DNA of 6,007 bases from Rhodospirillales bacterium. Lineage in GTDB: Bacteria > Pseudomonadota > Alphaproteobacteria > Rhodospirillales > Magnetospirillaceae. This document shows, piece after piece, positions 1 to 6,007 of the stretch. Under the pieces are notes generated by a model. It had not been told where the DNA came from. It ran no database searches and worked only from the letters and a program-made list of their open reading frames with translations. Every line of letters starts with the position of its first letter. Position 1 is the stretch's first letter. Made by a program: the position numbers and the translations under genes. The stretch covers positions 1 through 6,007 of the forward strand of contig JASHSH010000256.1 of NCBI GenBank assembly GCA_030040955.1, written 5' to 3'.

Positions 1-1238
1 GCGAGCGAGCAGCCCTTCTCCTCGGCGATCCGCACGATCCGGCCGACGATATGATGCGCTTCGCGGAACGGCACGTTGGCCACCCGCACCAGCCAGTCGG
101 CGAGATCGGTCGCGGTGGCGTAGCCCTCGCCGGCGGCGGCGCGCATCCGCTCGGCGTCGACCGCGAGGTCGATGATCATGCCGGTCATCGCGGCGAGGCC
201 GAGCTCGAGCGCGTCGGCGGCGGCGAACACCGGCGCTTTGTCCTCCTGCATGTCCTTGCCGTATGCGAGCGGCAGGCCTTTCATCACGGCCAGCAGCGCG
301 ACCAGCGAGCCGATCGCGGTCCCGGTCTTGGCGCGCACCAGCTCGGCGGCGTCGGGATTGCGCTTCTGCGGCATGATCGACGAGCCGGTGGTGAAGGCAT
401 CCGACAGCGCGACGAAGCGGAATTGCGGCGAGGTCCAGATCACCAGCTCCTCGGCGAGGCGGGAGAGATGCACAGCGCAGATCGAGATCGCGGACAGGAA
501 TTCGAGCGCGAAGTCGCGGTCGGACACGGCGTCGATCGAATTGGCGGAGGCGCGGTCGAAGCCCAGCTCGCGCGCGGTCATCGCCCGGTCGATCGGAAAC
601 GAGGTGCCGGCGAGCGCGGCGGCGCCGAGCGGGGATTCGTTGAGCCGGGCGCGCGCGTCGCGGAACCGGCCGCGGTCGCGGCCGAACATCTCGACATAGG
701 CGAGCAGATGATGGCCGAAGGTCACCGGCTGCGCCGCCTGGAGATGGGTGAAGCCCGGCATCACGGTGGCCGCATGCGCCTCGGCCTTGTCGAGCAGCGC
801 GCGCTGGAGCAGGCGCAGCGCCGCCTCGGTCGCGTCGATGGCATCGCGCACCCAGAGCTTCAGGTCGGTGGCGACCTGGTCGTTGCGCGAGCGCGCGGTG
901 TGCAGCCGCCCGGCCGCCTCGCCGACCAGCTCGGCGAGCCGCGCCTCGACGTTCATGTGGATGTCCTCGAGCTCCGTCTTGAATGCGAAGGCGCCCGATT
1001 CGATCTCCTGCAAGATGCGGTCGAGCCCGCCGACGATGGCGTCGCCGTCGCGCCGGGTCAGGATTCCGCTCGCCATCAGCATGCGGCAATGCGCCTTGGA
1101 CCCGCGGATGTCCTGGGCGTAGAGTCGGCGGTCGACGTCGATCGAGGCGTTGATCCGGCGCATGGCGGCGGCGGGGCCGGAGGCGAAGCGGCCGCCCCGG
1201 AACGGATCGGCGCCGGGCGTTTCTGGACGTTGGTTCAT
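1..1238 (-). CDS. argH: Argininosuccinate lyase, C-terminus missing (runs off left edge)
   Basis: This cytosolic enzyme splits argininosuccinate into arginine and fumarate, the last step of arginine synthesis. Reading the minus strand from ATG at 1238 gives 412 uninterrupted codons. The family is usually about 460 residues, so roughly the last 50 lie outside the window. The N-terminal segment GGRFASGPAAAMRRINASID (residues 15-34) and the substrate-binding segment TARSRNDQ (114-121) are typical of ArgH. The conserved THLQ (164-167) holds the histidine used in catalysis, and the fumarate lyase signature GSSIMPQKRNPD (285-296) holds the catalytic serine loop. The usual tryptophan before GGRF (MWGGRF in many homologues) is replaced by FRGGRF. 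The ATG at 1238 puts 14 residues before GGRF, slightly more than many homologues have. Only a weak GAAAG lies before it. The gene diverges from the thioredoxin gene across 15 bp. All motifs are intact and nothing suggests decay. Confidence 0.97.
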   Translation of the reverse strand, partial: MNQRPETPGADPFRGGRFASGPAAAMRRINASIDVDRRLYAQDIRGSKAHCRMLMASGILTRRDGDAIVGGLDRILQEIESGAFAFKTELEDIHMNVEARLAELVGEAAGRLHTARSRNDQVATDLKLWVRDAIDATEAALRLLQRALLDKAEAHAATVMPGFTHLQAAQPVTFGHHLLAYVEMFGRDRGRFRDARARLNESPLGAAALAGTSFPIDRAMTARELGFDRASANSIDAVSDRDFALEFLSAISICAVHLSRLAEELVIWTSPQFRFVALSDAFTTGSSIMPQKRNPDAAELVRAKTGTAIGSLVALLAVMKGLPLAYGKDMQEDKAPVFAAADALELGLAAMTGMIIDLAVDAERMRAAAGEGYATATDLADWLVRVANVPFREAHHIVGRIVRIAEEKGCSL

Positions 1239-1253
1239 GCAGGACTTTCGCGG
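1239..1253. promoter_or_regulatory. 15-bp divergent gap between argH and tlpA, holding both ribosome binding sites
   Basis: Only 15 bp separate the two divergent start codons. On the plus strand AGGA (1241-1244) lies 9 nt before the tlpA ATG. On the minus strand GAAAG lies 6 nt before the argH ATG. The gap is too short for even one promoter, so each gene's promoter must lie inside the other's coding sequence. I could not find a convincing TTGACA/TATAAT-like pair on either strand nearby. The ribosome binding sites are directly visible but weak. The promoter placement is inference. Confidence 0.45.
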
Positions 1254-1841
<588 letters not shown>

Positions 1842-1846
1842 AACGC

Positions 1847-1857
1847 GGGAGGAGGAG
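1847..1857 (+). promoter_or_regulatory. Strong purine-rich Shine-Dalgarno sequence for the acyl-CoA synthetase
   Basis: GGGAGGAGGAG fills most of the 16-bp gap between the tlpA stop and the next ATG. GGGAGG ends 5 nt before the ATG, while the second AGGAGG register ends only 2 nt before it, so the first is likelier to be used. It fixes the synthetase start at 1858 and is by far the strongest ribosome binding site in the window. This suggests the second gene of the pair may be translated more efficiently than tlpA. Confidence 0.8.
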
Positions 1858-3552
1858 ATGGCCAAGCTGGCGCTCAGCTACGTGCATGGAGCATCCGCCG
1901 AGCCGCTGATCGGCGACACGCTGGGGGCGCATTTCGACCGCACGGTGGCGCGCTGGGGCGACAGGACGGCGCTGATCGTGCGCCATCAGGGCGTGCGCTG
2001 GACCTATGCCGAATTGGCGGCGCGGGTCGAGGCTTGCGCCGCCGGCCTGCTCGCGCTCGGCCTCGAGCCGGGCGACCGGGTCGGCATCTGGTCGCCGAAC
2101 AACGCGGAATGGGTGATCACCCAGTTCGCCACCGCGAAGGCCGGGCTGATCCTGGTCAACATCAACCCCGCCTACCGACTCGTCGAGGTCGAATACGCGC
2201 TCAACAAGGTCGGCTGCAAGGCGCTGATCGTCGCCGACCGGTTCAAGTCGAGCGACTATCTCGGCATGCTGCGCGAACTCGCCCCCGAGCTGGACCGCGA
2301 CCCGCCCGGTCGGCTGAACGCCAAGCGCCTGCCGACCCTGCGCCTGCTCGCCCATATCGGCGAGGCCGAGGAGAAGGGCTTCCTCGCCTTCGCCCAGCTC
2401 GAAGGCGCGGGCGGGCCAAGGGAGCGCGCGCGGCTGGCCGAACTCGCGCCCCGGCTCCAATTCGACGACGCGATCAACATCCAGTTCACCTCGGGCACCA
2501 CCGGGGCGCCGAAAGGCGCCACGCTCACCCACCACAACATCCTCAACAACGGCTATTTCATCGGCCGCACCATGCGGCTTGGCGACGCCGACAAGGTCTG
2601 CATCCCGGTCCCGCTCTACCACTGTTTCGGCATGGTGCTCGGCAACCTGGCCTGCGTGACGCACGGCGCGGCGATGGTCTATCCCGGCGAAGGGTTCGAT
2701 CCCAAGGCGACGCTCGAATGCGTGGCCGAGGAGCGCTGCACCGCGCTCTACGGCGTGCCCACCATGTTCGTCGCCGAGCTCAACCATCCCGACTTCGCGC
2801 GGTTCGATCTCACGAGCCTGCGCACCGGCATCATGGCCGGCTCGCCCTGCCCGATCGAGGTGATGCGGCGGACGATCTCCGACATGCACATGCGCGAGGT
2901 CACCATCTGCTACGGCATGACCGAGACCAGCCCGGTCAGCTTCCAGACCTCGCACGACGATCCGCTCGAGCGCCGGGTCGGAACCGTGGGCCGCATCCAT
3001 CCGCATGTCGAGGTGAAGATCGTCGACGCCGAGGGCCGGATCGTGGCTCCGGGCGTGCCGGGCGAGCTGTGCACGCGCGGCTATTCGGTGATGCTCGGCT
3101 ATTGGGGCGATGTCGAGAAGACTGACGAGGCGGTCGATGCCGCCGGCTGGATGCATACCGGCGATCTCGCCACGCTCGACGGAGAGGGCTACTGCAACAT
3201 CGTCGGGCGCATCAAGGACATGGTGATCCGCGGCGGCGAGAACGTCTATCCGCGCGAGGTGGAGGAATATCTGTATCGCCATCCCAAGATCGCGGACGTG
3301 CAGGTGATCGGCGTGCCGGACGACAAGATGGGCGAGGAACTCTGCGCCTGGGTCAAGCTGAAGCCGGGCGAACACGCGGTGGCGGAGGAGATCCAGGCCT
3401 TCTGCAAGGGCCAGATCGCGCATTACAAGATCCCGCGCTACATCCGCTTCGTCGATTCCTTTCCGATGACGGTGACCGGCAAGGTGCAGAAATATCTGAT
3501 GCGCGAGGCGATGATGCGCGAACTCGGCCTCAAGGCGCAGAAGACGGCGTAG
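1858..3552 (+). CDS. AMP-forming fatty acyl-CoA synthetase, ACSF2-like
   Basis: This 564-residue enzyme of the ANL (acyl/aryl-CoA ligase) superfamily activates a carboxylic acid with ATP to an acyl-adenylate and passes it to CoA. The P-loop TSGTTGAPKG is at 211-220. The A5 motif YGMTETSP is at 352-359, the TGD that contacts ribose at 434-436, and the conserved arginine and hinge in GRIKDMVIRGGENVYP at 450-465. The catalytic lysine of the C-terminal lid is K542 in TVTGKVQK. The segments INIQFTSGTTG, VMLGYWGD, GENVYP and EEIQAFCKGQIAHYKIPRY resemble mitochondrial ACSF2, a medium-chain acyl-CoA ligase, more than E. coli FadD. Medium-chain fatty acids are therefore the likeliest substrates, but chain length is not readable from sequence. 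No signal peptide or membrane segment is seen, so it is cytosolic. Its length is normal for the family and all catalytic residues are present. It follows tlpA by 16 bp, and its last 23 bp overlap the converging phosphatase gene. A beta-oxidation-type dehydrogenase lies at the right edge on the opposite strand. Confidence 0.95.
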   Translation: MAKLALSYVHGASAEPLIGDTLGAHFDRTVARWGDRTALIVRHQGVRWTYAELAARVEACAAGLLALGLEPGDRVGIWSPNNAEWVITQFATAKAGLILVNINPAYRLVEVEYALNKVGCKALIVADRFKSSDYLGMLRELAPELDRDPPGRLNAKRLPTLRLLAHIGEAEEKGFLAFAQLEGAGGPRERARLAELAPRLQFDDAINIQFTSGTTGAPKGATLTHHNILNNGYFIGRTMRLGDADKVCIPVPLYHCFGMVLGNLACVTHGAAMVYPGEGFDPKATLECVAEERCTALYGVPTMFVAELNHPDFARFDLTSLRTGIMAGSPCPIEVMRRTISDMHMREVTICYGMTETSPVSFQTSHDDPLERRVGTVGRIHPHVEVKIVDAEGRIVAPGVPGELCTRGYSVMLGYWGDVEKTDEAVDAAGWMHTGDLATLDGEGYCNIVGRIKDMVIRGGENVYPREVEEYLYRHPKIADVQVIGVPDDKMGEELCAWVKLKPGEHAVAEEIQAFCKGQIAHYKIPRYIRFVDSFPMTVTGKVQKYLMREAMMRELGLKAQKTA

Positions 3553-4216
3553 GCGGCGCCTGCCGAACCTCCCACCCGCGCGCGTGGAACAGGCGCGCGA
3601 CCAAGAGCGTGCCCGCCGCGCCGATATAGGCGCCCATCAGCACGTCGGACAGGTAATGCGCCGAGACGATCACCCGGCTCGCCGCGATCAGCACGGCGAG
3701 GAAGACGAACAGCGGCCGCCCCTTGGGCCAGATCCAGGCGAGCGCCGTCATCGCCGCGTAGGCGGTCTGGCCGTGGCCGGAGGGGAAGGAATTGTGCGCC
3801 CAGTGTGCGCCGAACGGATCGAATCCGTAGAGACCGTGGTCGAACAGTTCCTTGGGCCGGTAGCGGCCGAAGCAATATTTCAGCGCGTCCACCAGCAGGC
3901 CCGAGGCGGCCACCGTGGAAAACAGCAGCGCGGCGGCGTTGGCCCGCACCCGCCAGCGCGCGCGCGCCTCGTCCAGGGTCACGGCCGCGCGCCAGCGGAA
4001 CAGGGCGAAGGCGAGCGCGGCGGGGATCAGATAGACGCCGCCGAGGCCGAGATCGGTGATCCGGCGGAACACGGCGAGCGGCTCCTCCATCAGATGGGCG
4101 CGGAACCATTCGGCGATCGGCCGGTCGAGCCAGACATACGAGGCGGCGCAGGCGAGCGCGACCAGGACGAAGGCGCGGCCGAGACGCGGCCAGGGCGACA
4201 GCGCTGGGTCGATCAT
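3530..4216 (-). CDS. PAP2-family integral membrane lipid phosphatase
   Basis: This is a 228-residue phosphatase of the PAP2 family, which removes phosphate from lipid substrates such as phosphatidic acid, undecaprenyl pyrophosphate or lipid A. All three signature motifs are intact: KYCFGRYRP (K113 to P121), PSGH (145-148) and SRVIVSAHYLSD (S180-R181, with H187 as the phosphate-attacking histidine and D191). Hydrophobic segments near 12-30, 57-75, 93-112, 150-165, 168-184 and 192-210 fit the usual six-helix membrane core, with the active site expected on the outer face. The start at 4216 overlaps the upstream glycosyltransferase stop as ATGA, and no strong ribosome binding site precedes it, so translation is probably coupled. 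The open frame extends further upstream but only antisense or out of frame with the transferase. The 3' end runs 23 bp into the converging synthetase gene. The partner suggests an envelope glycolipid role, either lipid A dephosphorylation as in LpxE/LpxF or recycling of polyprenyl carrier; the sequence does not decide between them. Confidence 0.93.
   Translation of the reverse strand: MIDPALSPWPRLGRAFVLVALACAASYVWLDRPIAEWFRAHLMEEPLAVFRRITDLGLGGVYLIPAALAFALFRWRAAVTLDEARARWRVRANAAALLFSTVAASGLLVDALKYCFGRYRPKELFDHGLYGFDPFGAHWAHNSFPSGHGQTAYAAMTALAWIWPKGRPLFVFLAVLIAASRVIVSAHYLSDVLMGAYIGAAGTLLVARLFHARGWEVRQAPPTPSSAP
4213..4216 (-). other. ATGA stop/start overlap coupling glycosyltransferase and phosphatase translation
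   Basis: On the minus strand the phosphatase ATG (4216-4214) and the transferase TGA (4215-4213) share four bases. Such overlaps usually mean the downstream gene is translated by ribosomes finishing the upstream one. The absence of a clear Shine-Dalgarno sequence in the preceding 20 bases fits this. It implies near-equal production of the two membrane proteins and a shared function. Confidence 0.85.
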
Positions 4217-5826
4217 GGCGGCGCCAAAGTCCACAGATCGAGACGCGCGGGATGGCCGCGTGAATAATTGATGCCGCGAACCTCCGCGATCTGACGCGGC
4301 GTCCGGCTCGTGGCGGCCAGAGCGTCGCGGAACGGCGGCTCGGACGCTTCTTCGACCACCGCGACCGCTCCCGGGGTAGCGGCCAGGAAGCGCGCCGCGC
4401 CGATCGCGTCGGTGAGAATTGTGTGCGTACCCAGCTCGAATACCAGGCTCGCCTCGTGGTCGCCGACCATGGCGACCGGCGCGCCGGCGGGCACCGAATG
4501 GGCAAGGCGCGCGCTCAGCCAGAGCGAATCGAGCCTCGGCGCGACTCCAAGTGCGAGCCCGGCCCAGAGCGGGACGGCCGCCAGCGCCGCGGTCCACACC
4601 GCCCTTCTCGGCCGGCCTCGCCAGACCAGAGCCAGCGGCGCGATGCCGCAGACCAGCGCGGCCGCGGCGGGGACAAGCGAGGCCGGCGCAAATCCACCAC
4701 CCAGGCGGATCGGCCCCTCGATGTTGGCGGCGGCGAGCGCGAGCCCGATCAACGCGGCCAGCACGAAATAGGCTCGCGCCCAGCGCCGTCCGAACAGCGC
4801 GTCATGGCTCGCTGCGGCGCCACCCAGCAACGCGAGCGCCGGATAGGCGGGCAGGATGTAATGCGGCAGCTTGGTCGGCACGATTTCGATCAGTATCCAG
4901 AACGGCACGATCCAAGCGAGCAGGAAGCGCGATCCCGGTCGCGCGCGCTCGGTCACGGCGCGGACGAACCCCGGCAGCGCAAATCCGGCGGCCGGCCAGA
5001 GCGTCAGCGTAATCAGCGCGAGATAGTAGCCGGGCGCGCCGGCATGCGCCTCCTGCGCGCCCATCAGCTTGCTCAGCAGATCCTGGCTCGCCGCCCGGCC
5101 GAGGAACTGGCCGCGCGTGGCCAGGCTCACCAGAATGGCCCAGGGCGCGACGAGAAGAATGGCCAGCGCGATTCCGGGCAGCGGTCGCAAGGTCAGCAGC
5201 CAGCGCCAGCGCCGGTCCCAGACGGCGAGCGACAGCGCGGTGAGCAGCGACAACGCGGGAACGATCGGTCCCTTGATCAGGATTCCCCCCGCCTGCGCGA
5301 TCCAGAAGGCGAGGAAGATTCCCCAGCCCGGCGCGGGCCCCTTACCGCGCGCGGTGAGATAGAACCGCCCGAGCGCGCCCTGCGCCGCGACCGCGCAAGC
5401 GAGCAGCGCCGCGTCCGTCGTCGCCTGGCGCGCTTCGGCCTCGGCCAGCAGGCTCGCGGCGAGCAGCGCGGCGCCGAGAAGCGCCGCCTCCGCTCCGACC
5501 AGCGCGGCGCCGAAGCGGTAGGTCAGCAGCACGGCGATCAGCGCGCCGAGGACCGAGGGCAGACGGTACGCCCAGATTTCGTTCTCCGCGCCGCTCGCCC
5601 AGGCCGACGCGGCTTGCAGCCAGTAGATGCCGACCGGCTTCTTGGCGCGCAGCTCGTCCTGGAAACGCACGGTGACGAAATCGCCGTTTTCCAGCATCTC
5701 GCGCGACGCCACCGCGAAGCGCGATTCGTCGCGGTCGAGCGCCGGCACCGAGGCCAGGCCCGGCAGATACAGCGCGAGGCAGAGCGCGGCCAGGATCAGA
5801 TAGGGCCGCAATCCGGCGAGGAGCAT
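4213..5826 (-). CDS. ArnT/PMT-like polytopic membrane glycosyltransferase (GT39/GT83 type)
   Basis: This 537-residue GT-C-fold transferase is predicted to move a sugar from a polyprenyl-phosphate donor to a lipid or protein on the periplasmic face of the inner membrane. After a first membrane helix (about 8-29) comes the acidic loop ALDRDESRFAVASREM (29-44) with D31, D33 and E34. RFQDELRAKKPVGIYWLQAAS (54-74) follows; this order matches the DE...EKP..YWL region of ArnT. A second acidic site is D138 in RQATTD. KLPHYILPAYPALALL (319-334) corresponds to the KLPxYILP motif of ArnT-like enzymes. About 12 hydrophobic segments are visible up to about residue 428. A soluble C-terminal part (about 430-537) follows, as in ArnT, which is of similar length. 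The start at 5826 is chosen because the membrane protein begins there. The frame is open up to 5988, but the extra 54 residues are proline/alanine-rich and run into the dehydrogenase gene. No good ribosome binding site is seen at this start. Donor sugar and acceptor are unknown; L-Ara4N, galacturonic acid, mannose or glucose are all possible. Confidence 0.9.
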   Translation of the reverse strand: MLLAGLRPYLILAALCLALYLPGLASVPALDRDESRFAVASREMLENGDFVTVRFQDELRAKKPVGIYWLQAASAWASGAENEIWAYRLPSVLGALIAVLLTYRFGAALVGAEAALLGAALLAASLLAEAEARQATTDAALLACAVAAQGALGRFYLTARGKGPAPGWGIFLAFWIAQAGGILIKGPIVPALSLLTALSLAVWDRRWRWLLTLRPLPGIALAILLVAPWAILVSLATRGQFLGRAASQDLLSKLMGAQEAHAGAPGYYLALITLTLWPAAGFALPGFVRAVTERARPGSRFLLAWIVPFWILIEIVPTKLPHYILPAYPALALLGGAAASHDALFGRRWARAYFVLAALIGLALAAANIEGPIRLGGGFAPASLVPAAAALVCGIAPLALVWRGRPRRAVWTAALAAVPLWAGLALGVAPRLDSLWLSARLAHSVPAGAPVAMVGDHEASLVFELGTHTILTDAIGAARFLAATPGAVAVVEEASEPPFRDALAATSRTPRQIAEVRGINYSRGHPARLDLWTLAPP

Positions 5827-5844
5827 GGGCCGAGGATACAGGCG

Positions 5845-5860
5845 CGCGGGCAAACCCGCG
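5845..5860. repeat. Perfect 6-bp inverted repeat upstream of the glycosyltransferase
   Basis: CGCGGG (5845-5850) and CCCGCG (5855-5860) form a perfect inverted repeat with a four-base loop (CAAA on the plus strand, TTTG on the minus strand). It lies 19 bp before the glycosyltransferase start. No T-run follows on either strand, so it is not a standard intrinsic terminator. A GC-rich hairpin this close to the start could limit translation initiation, but it may also be chance in such GC-rich DNA. Confidence 0.3.
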
Positions 5861-5872
5861 ACCGCCGCGCCA

Positions 5873-5900
5873 GGGCCGGCGGGCGGGGAGGCGTCGGCCC
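5873..5900 (-). terminator. Possible hairpin just downstream of the 3-hydroxybutyryl-CoA dehydrogenase gene
   Basis: GGGCCGGCG (5873-5881) pairs with CGTCGGCCC (5892-5900) over nine positions with one mismatch, around a ten-base loop. In the leftward transcript it begins 5 nt after the dehydrogenase stop codon. Its position suits a transcript-end or stability hairpin for that gene. No run of T follows in the direction of transcription, so strong Rho-independent termination is not supported and read-through into the glycosyltransferase is possible. Confidence 0.3.
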
Positions 5901-5905
5901 CGGAT

Positions 5906-6007
5906 TCAGCGGGTGGGAACCGGCTTCTCGCCCGAATAGTCGTAGAAGCCGCGGCCGGTCTTGCGGCCGAGCCAGCCGGCCTCGACATATTTCACCAGCA
6001 GCGGGCA
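5906..6007 (-). CDS. hbdA: 3-hydroxybutyryl-CoA dehydrogenase, C-terminal 33 codons only
   Basis: Only the end of this gene is in the window: 33 residues and a TGA stop at 5908-5906. The rest lies beyond the right edge. The segment PLLVKYVEAGWLGRKTGRGF followed by YDYSGEKPVPTR is characteristic of the C-terminal domain of NAD(P)-dependent 3-hydroxyacyl-CoA dehydrogenases. The GRKTGRGFYDY motif is nearly invariant, and a KPVPTR-like end is what I recall from alphaproteobacterial HbdA. The family interconverts acetoacetyl-CoA and 3-hydroxybutyryl-CoA in butanoate metabolism and beta-oxidation, in the cytosol. The NAD-binding Rossmann domain and catalytic histidine cannot be seen here. The glycosyltransferase follows on the same strand after 79 bp. 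The family call is firm; the exact substrate chain length is not established by this fragment. Confidence 0.88.
   Translation of the reverse strand, partial: CPLLVKYVEAGWLGRKTGRGFYDYSGEKPVPTR

Noticed and set aside
3579..3599. CGCGCG inverted repeat near the synthetase 3' end, considered as a bidirectional terminator
   Set aside because: It is a short CG-alternating repeat within the PAP2 coding sequence with a nine-base loop and no T-run on either side.
3584..4267. 227-codon plus-strand open frame
   Set aside because: It is antisense to the PAP2 gene, whose three catalytic motifs are intact; the plus-strand translation is low-complexity and motif-free.
4217..4597. Upstream extension of the PAP2 frame
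   Set aside because: It overlaps the glycosyltransferase C-terminus in another frame, is arginine-rich and resembles no PAP2 sequence; the ATGA start at 4216 explains the real protein.
5827..5988. 54-residue N-terminal extension of the glycosyltransferase
   Set aside because: It is proline- and alanine-rich, crosses the hbd stop and overlaps its coding sequence in another frame; the membrane protein begins naturally at 5826.

Overview
The window comes from a GC-rich bacterium (roughly two thirds G+C by eye). It is most likely an alphaproteobacterium of the Rhodopseudomonas/Bradyrhizobium-like Hyphomicrobiales. The grounds are the argH/tlpA divergent pair, the closing residues of the 3-hydroxybutyryl-CoA dehydrogenase (GEKPVPTR) and the overall composition. 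This placement rests on recall of family sequences, not on a search.

Layout from left to right: (1) the 5' 412 codons of argH (argininosuccinate lyase) on the minus strand, running off the left edge; (2) a 15-bp gap and then a divergent plus-strand gene for an exported TlpA/ResA-type thioredoxin; (3) 16 bp later, behind a strong Shine-Dalgarno sequence, a complete 564-residue AMP-forming acyl-CoA synthetase closest to the ACSF2 type; (4) on the minus strand, overlapping the synthetase tail-to-tail by 23 bp, a 228-residue PAP2 membrane phosphatase; (5) its upstream partner, a 537-residue ArnT/PMT-like polytopic glycosyltransferase, joined to it by an ATGA stop/start overlap; (6) a 79-bp gap with two short inverted repeats; (7) the last 33 codons of a minus-strand 3-hydroxybutyryl-CoA dehydrogenase, running off the right edge.

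The genes form three transcription groups: argH leftward; tlpA and the acyl-CoA synthetase rightward; and dehydrogenase, glycosyltransferase and phosphatase leftward. The groups do different jobs: arginine synthesis, periplasmic thiol reduction, fatty acid activation and beta-oxidation or butanoate chemistry, and envelope glycolipid modification. The window is almost entirely coding. The only non-coding stretches are 15, 16 and 79 bp, and no stretch over 300 bp lacks a gene. Very long open frames antisense to argH and to the synthetase are shadows produced by GC-rich codon use.

I see no CRISPR array, RNA gene, insertion sequence, prophage or other obviously new system. The part most worth following is the translationally coupled glycosyltransferase/PAP2 pair, whose substrate cannot be read from sequence. 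The pair and the synthetase may also be inserted into an otherwise conserved hbd-tlpA-argH neighbourhood.
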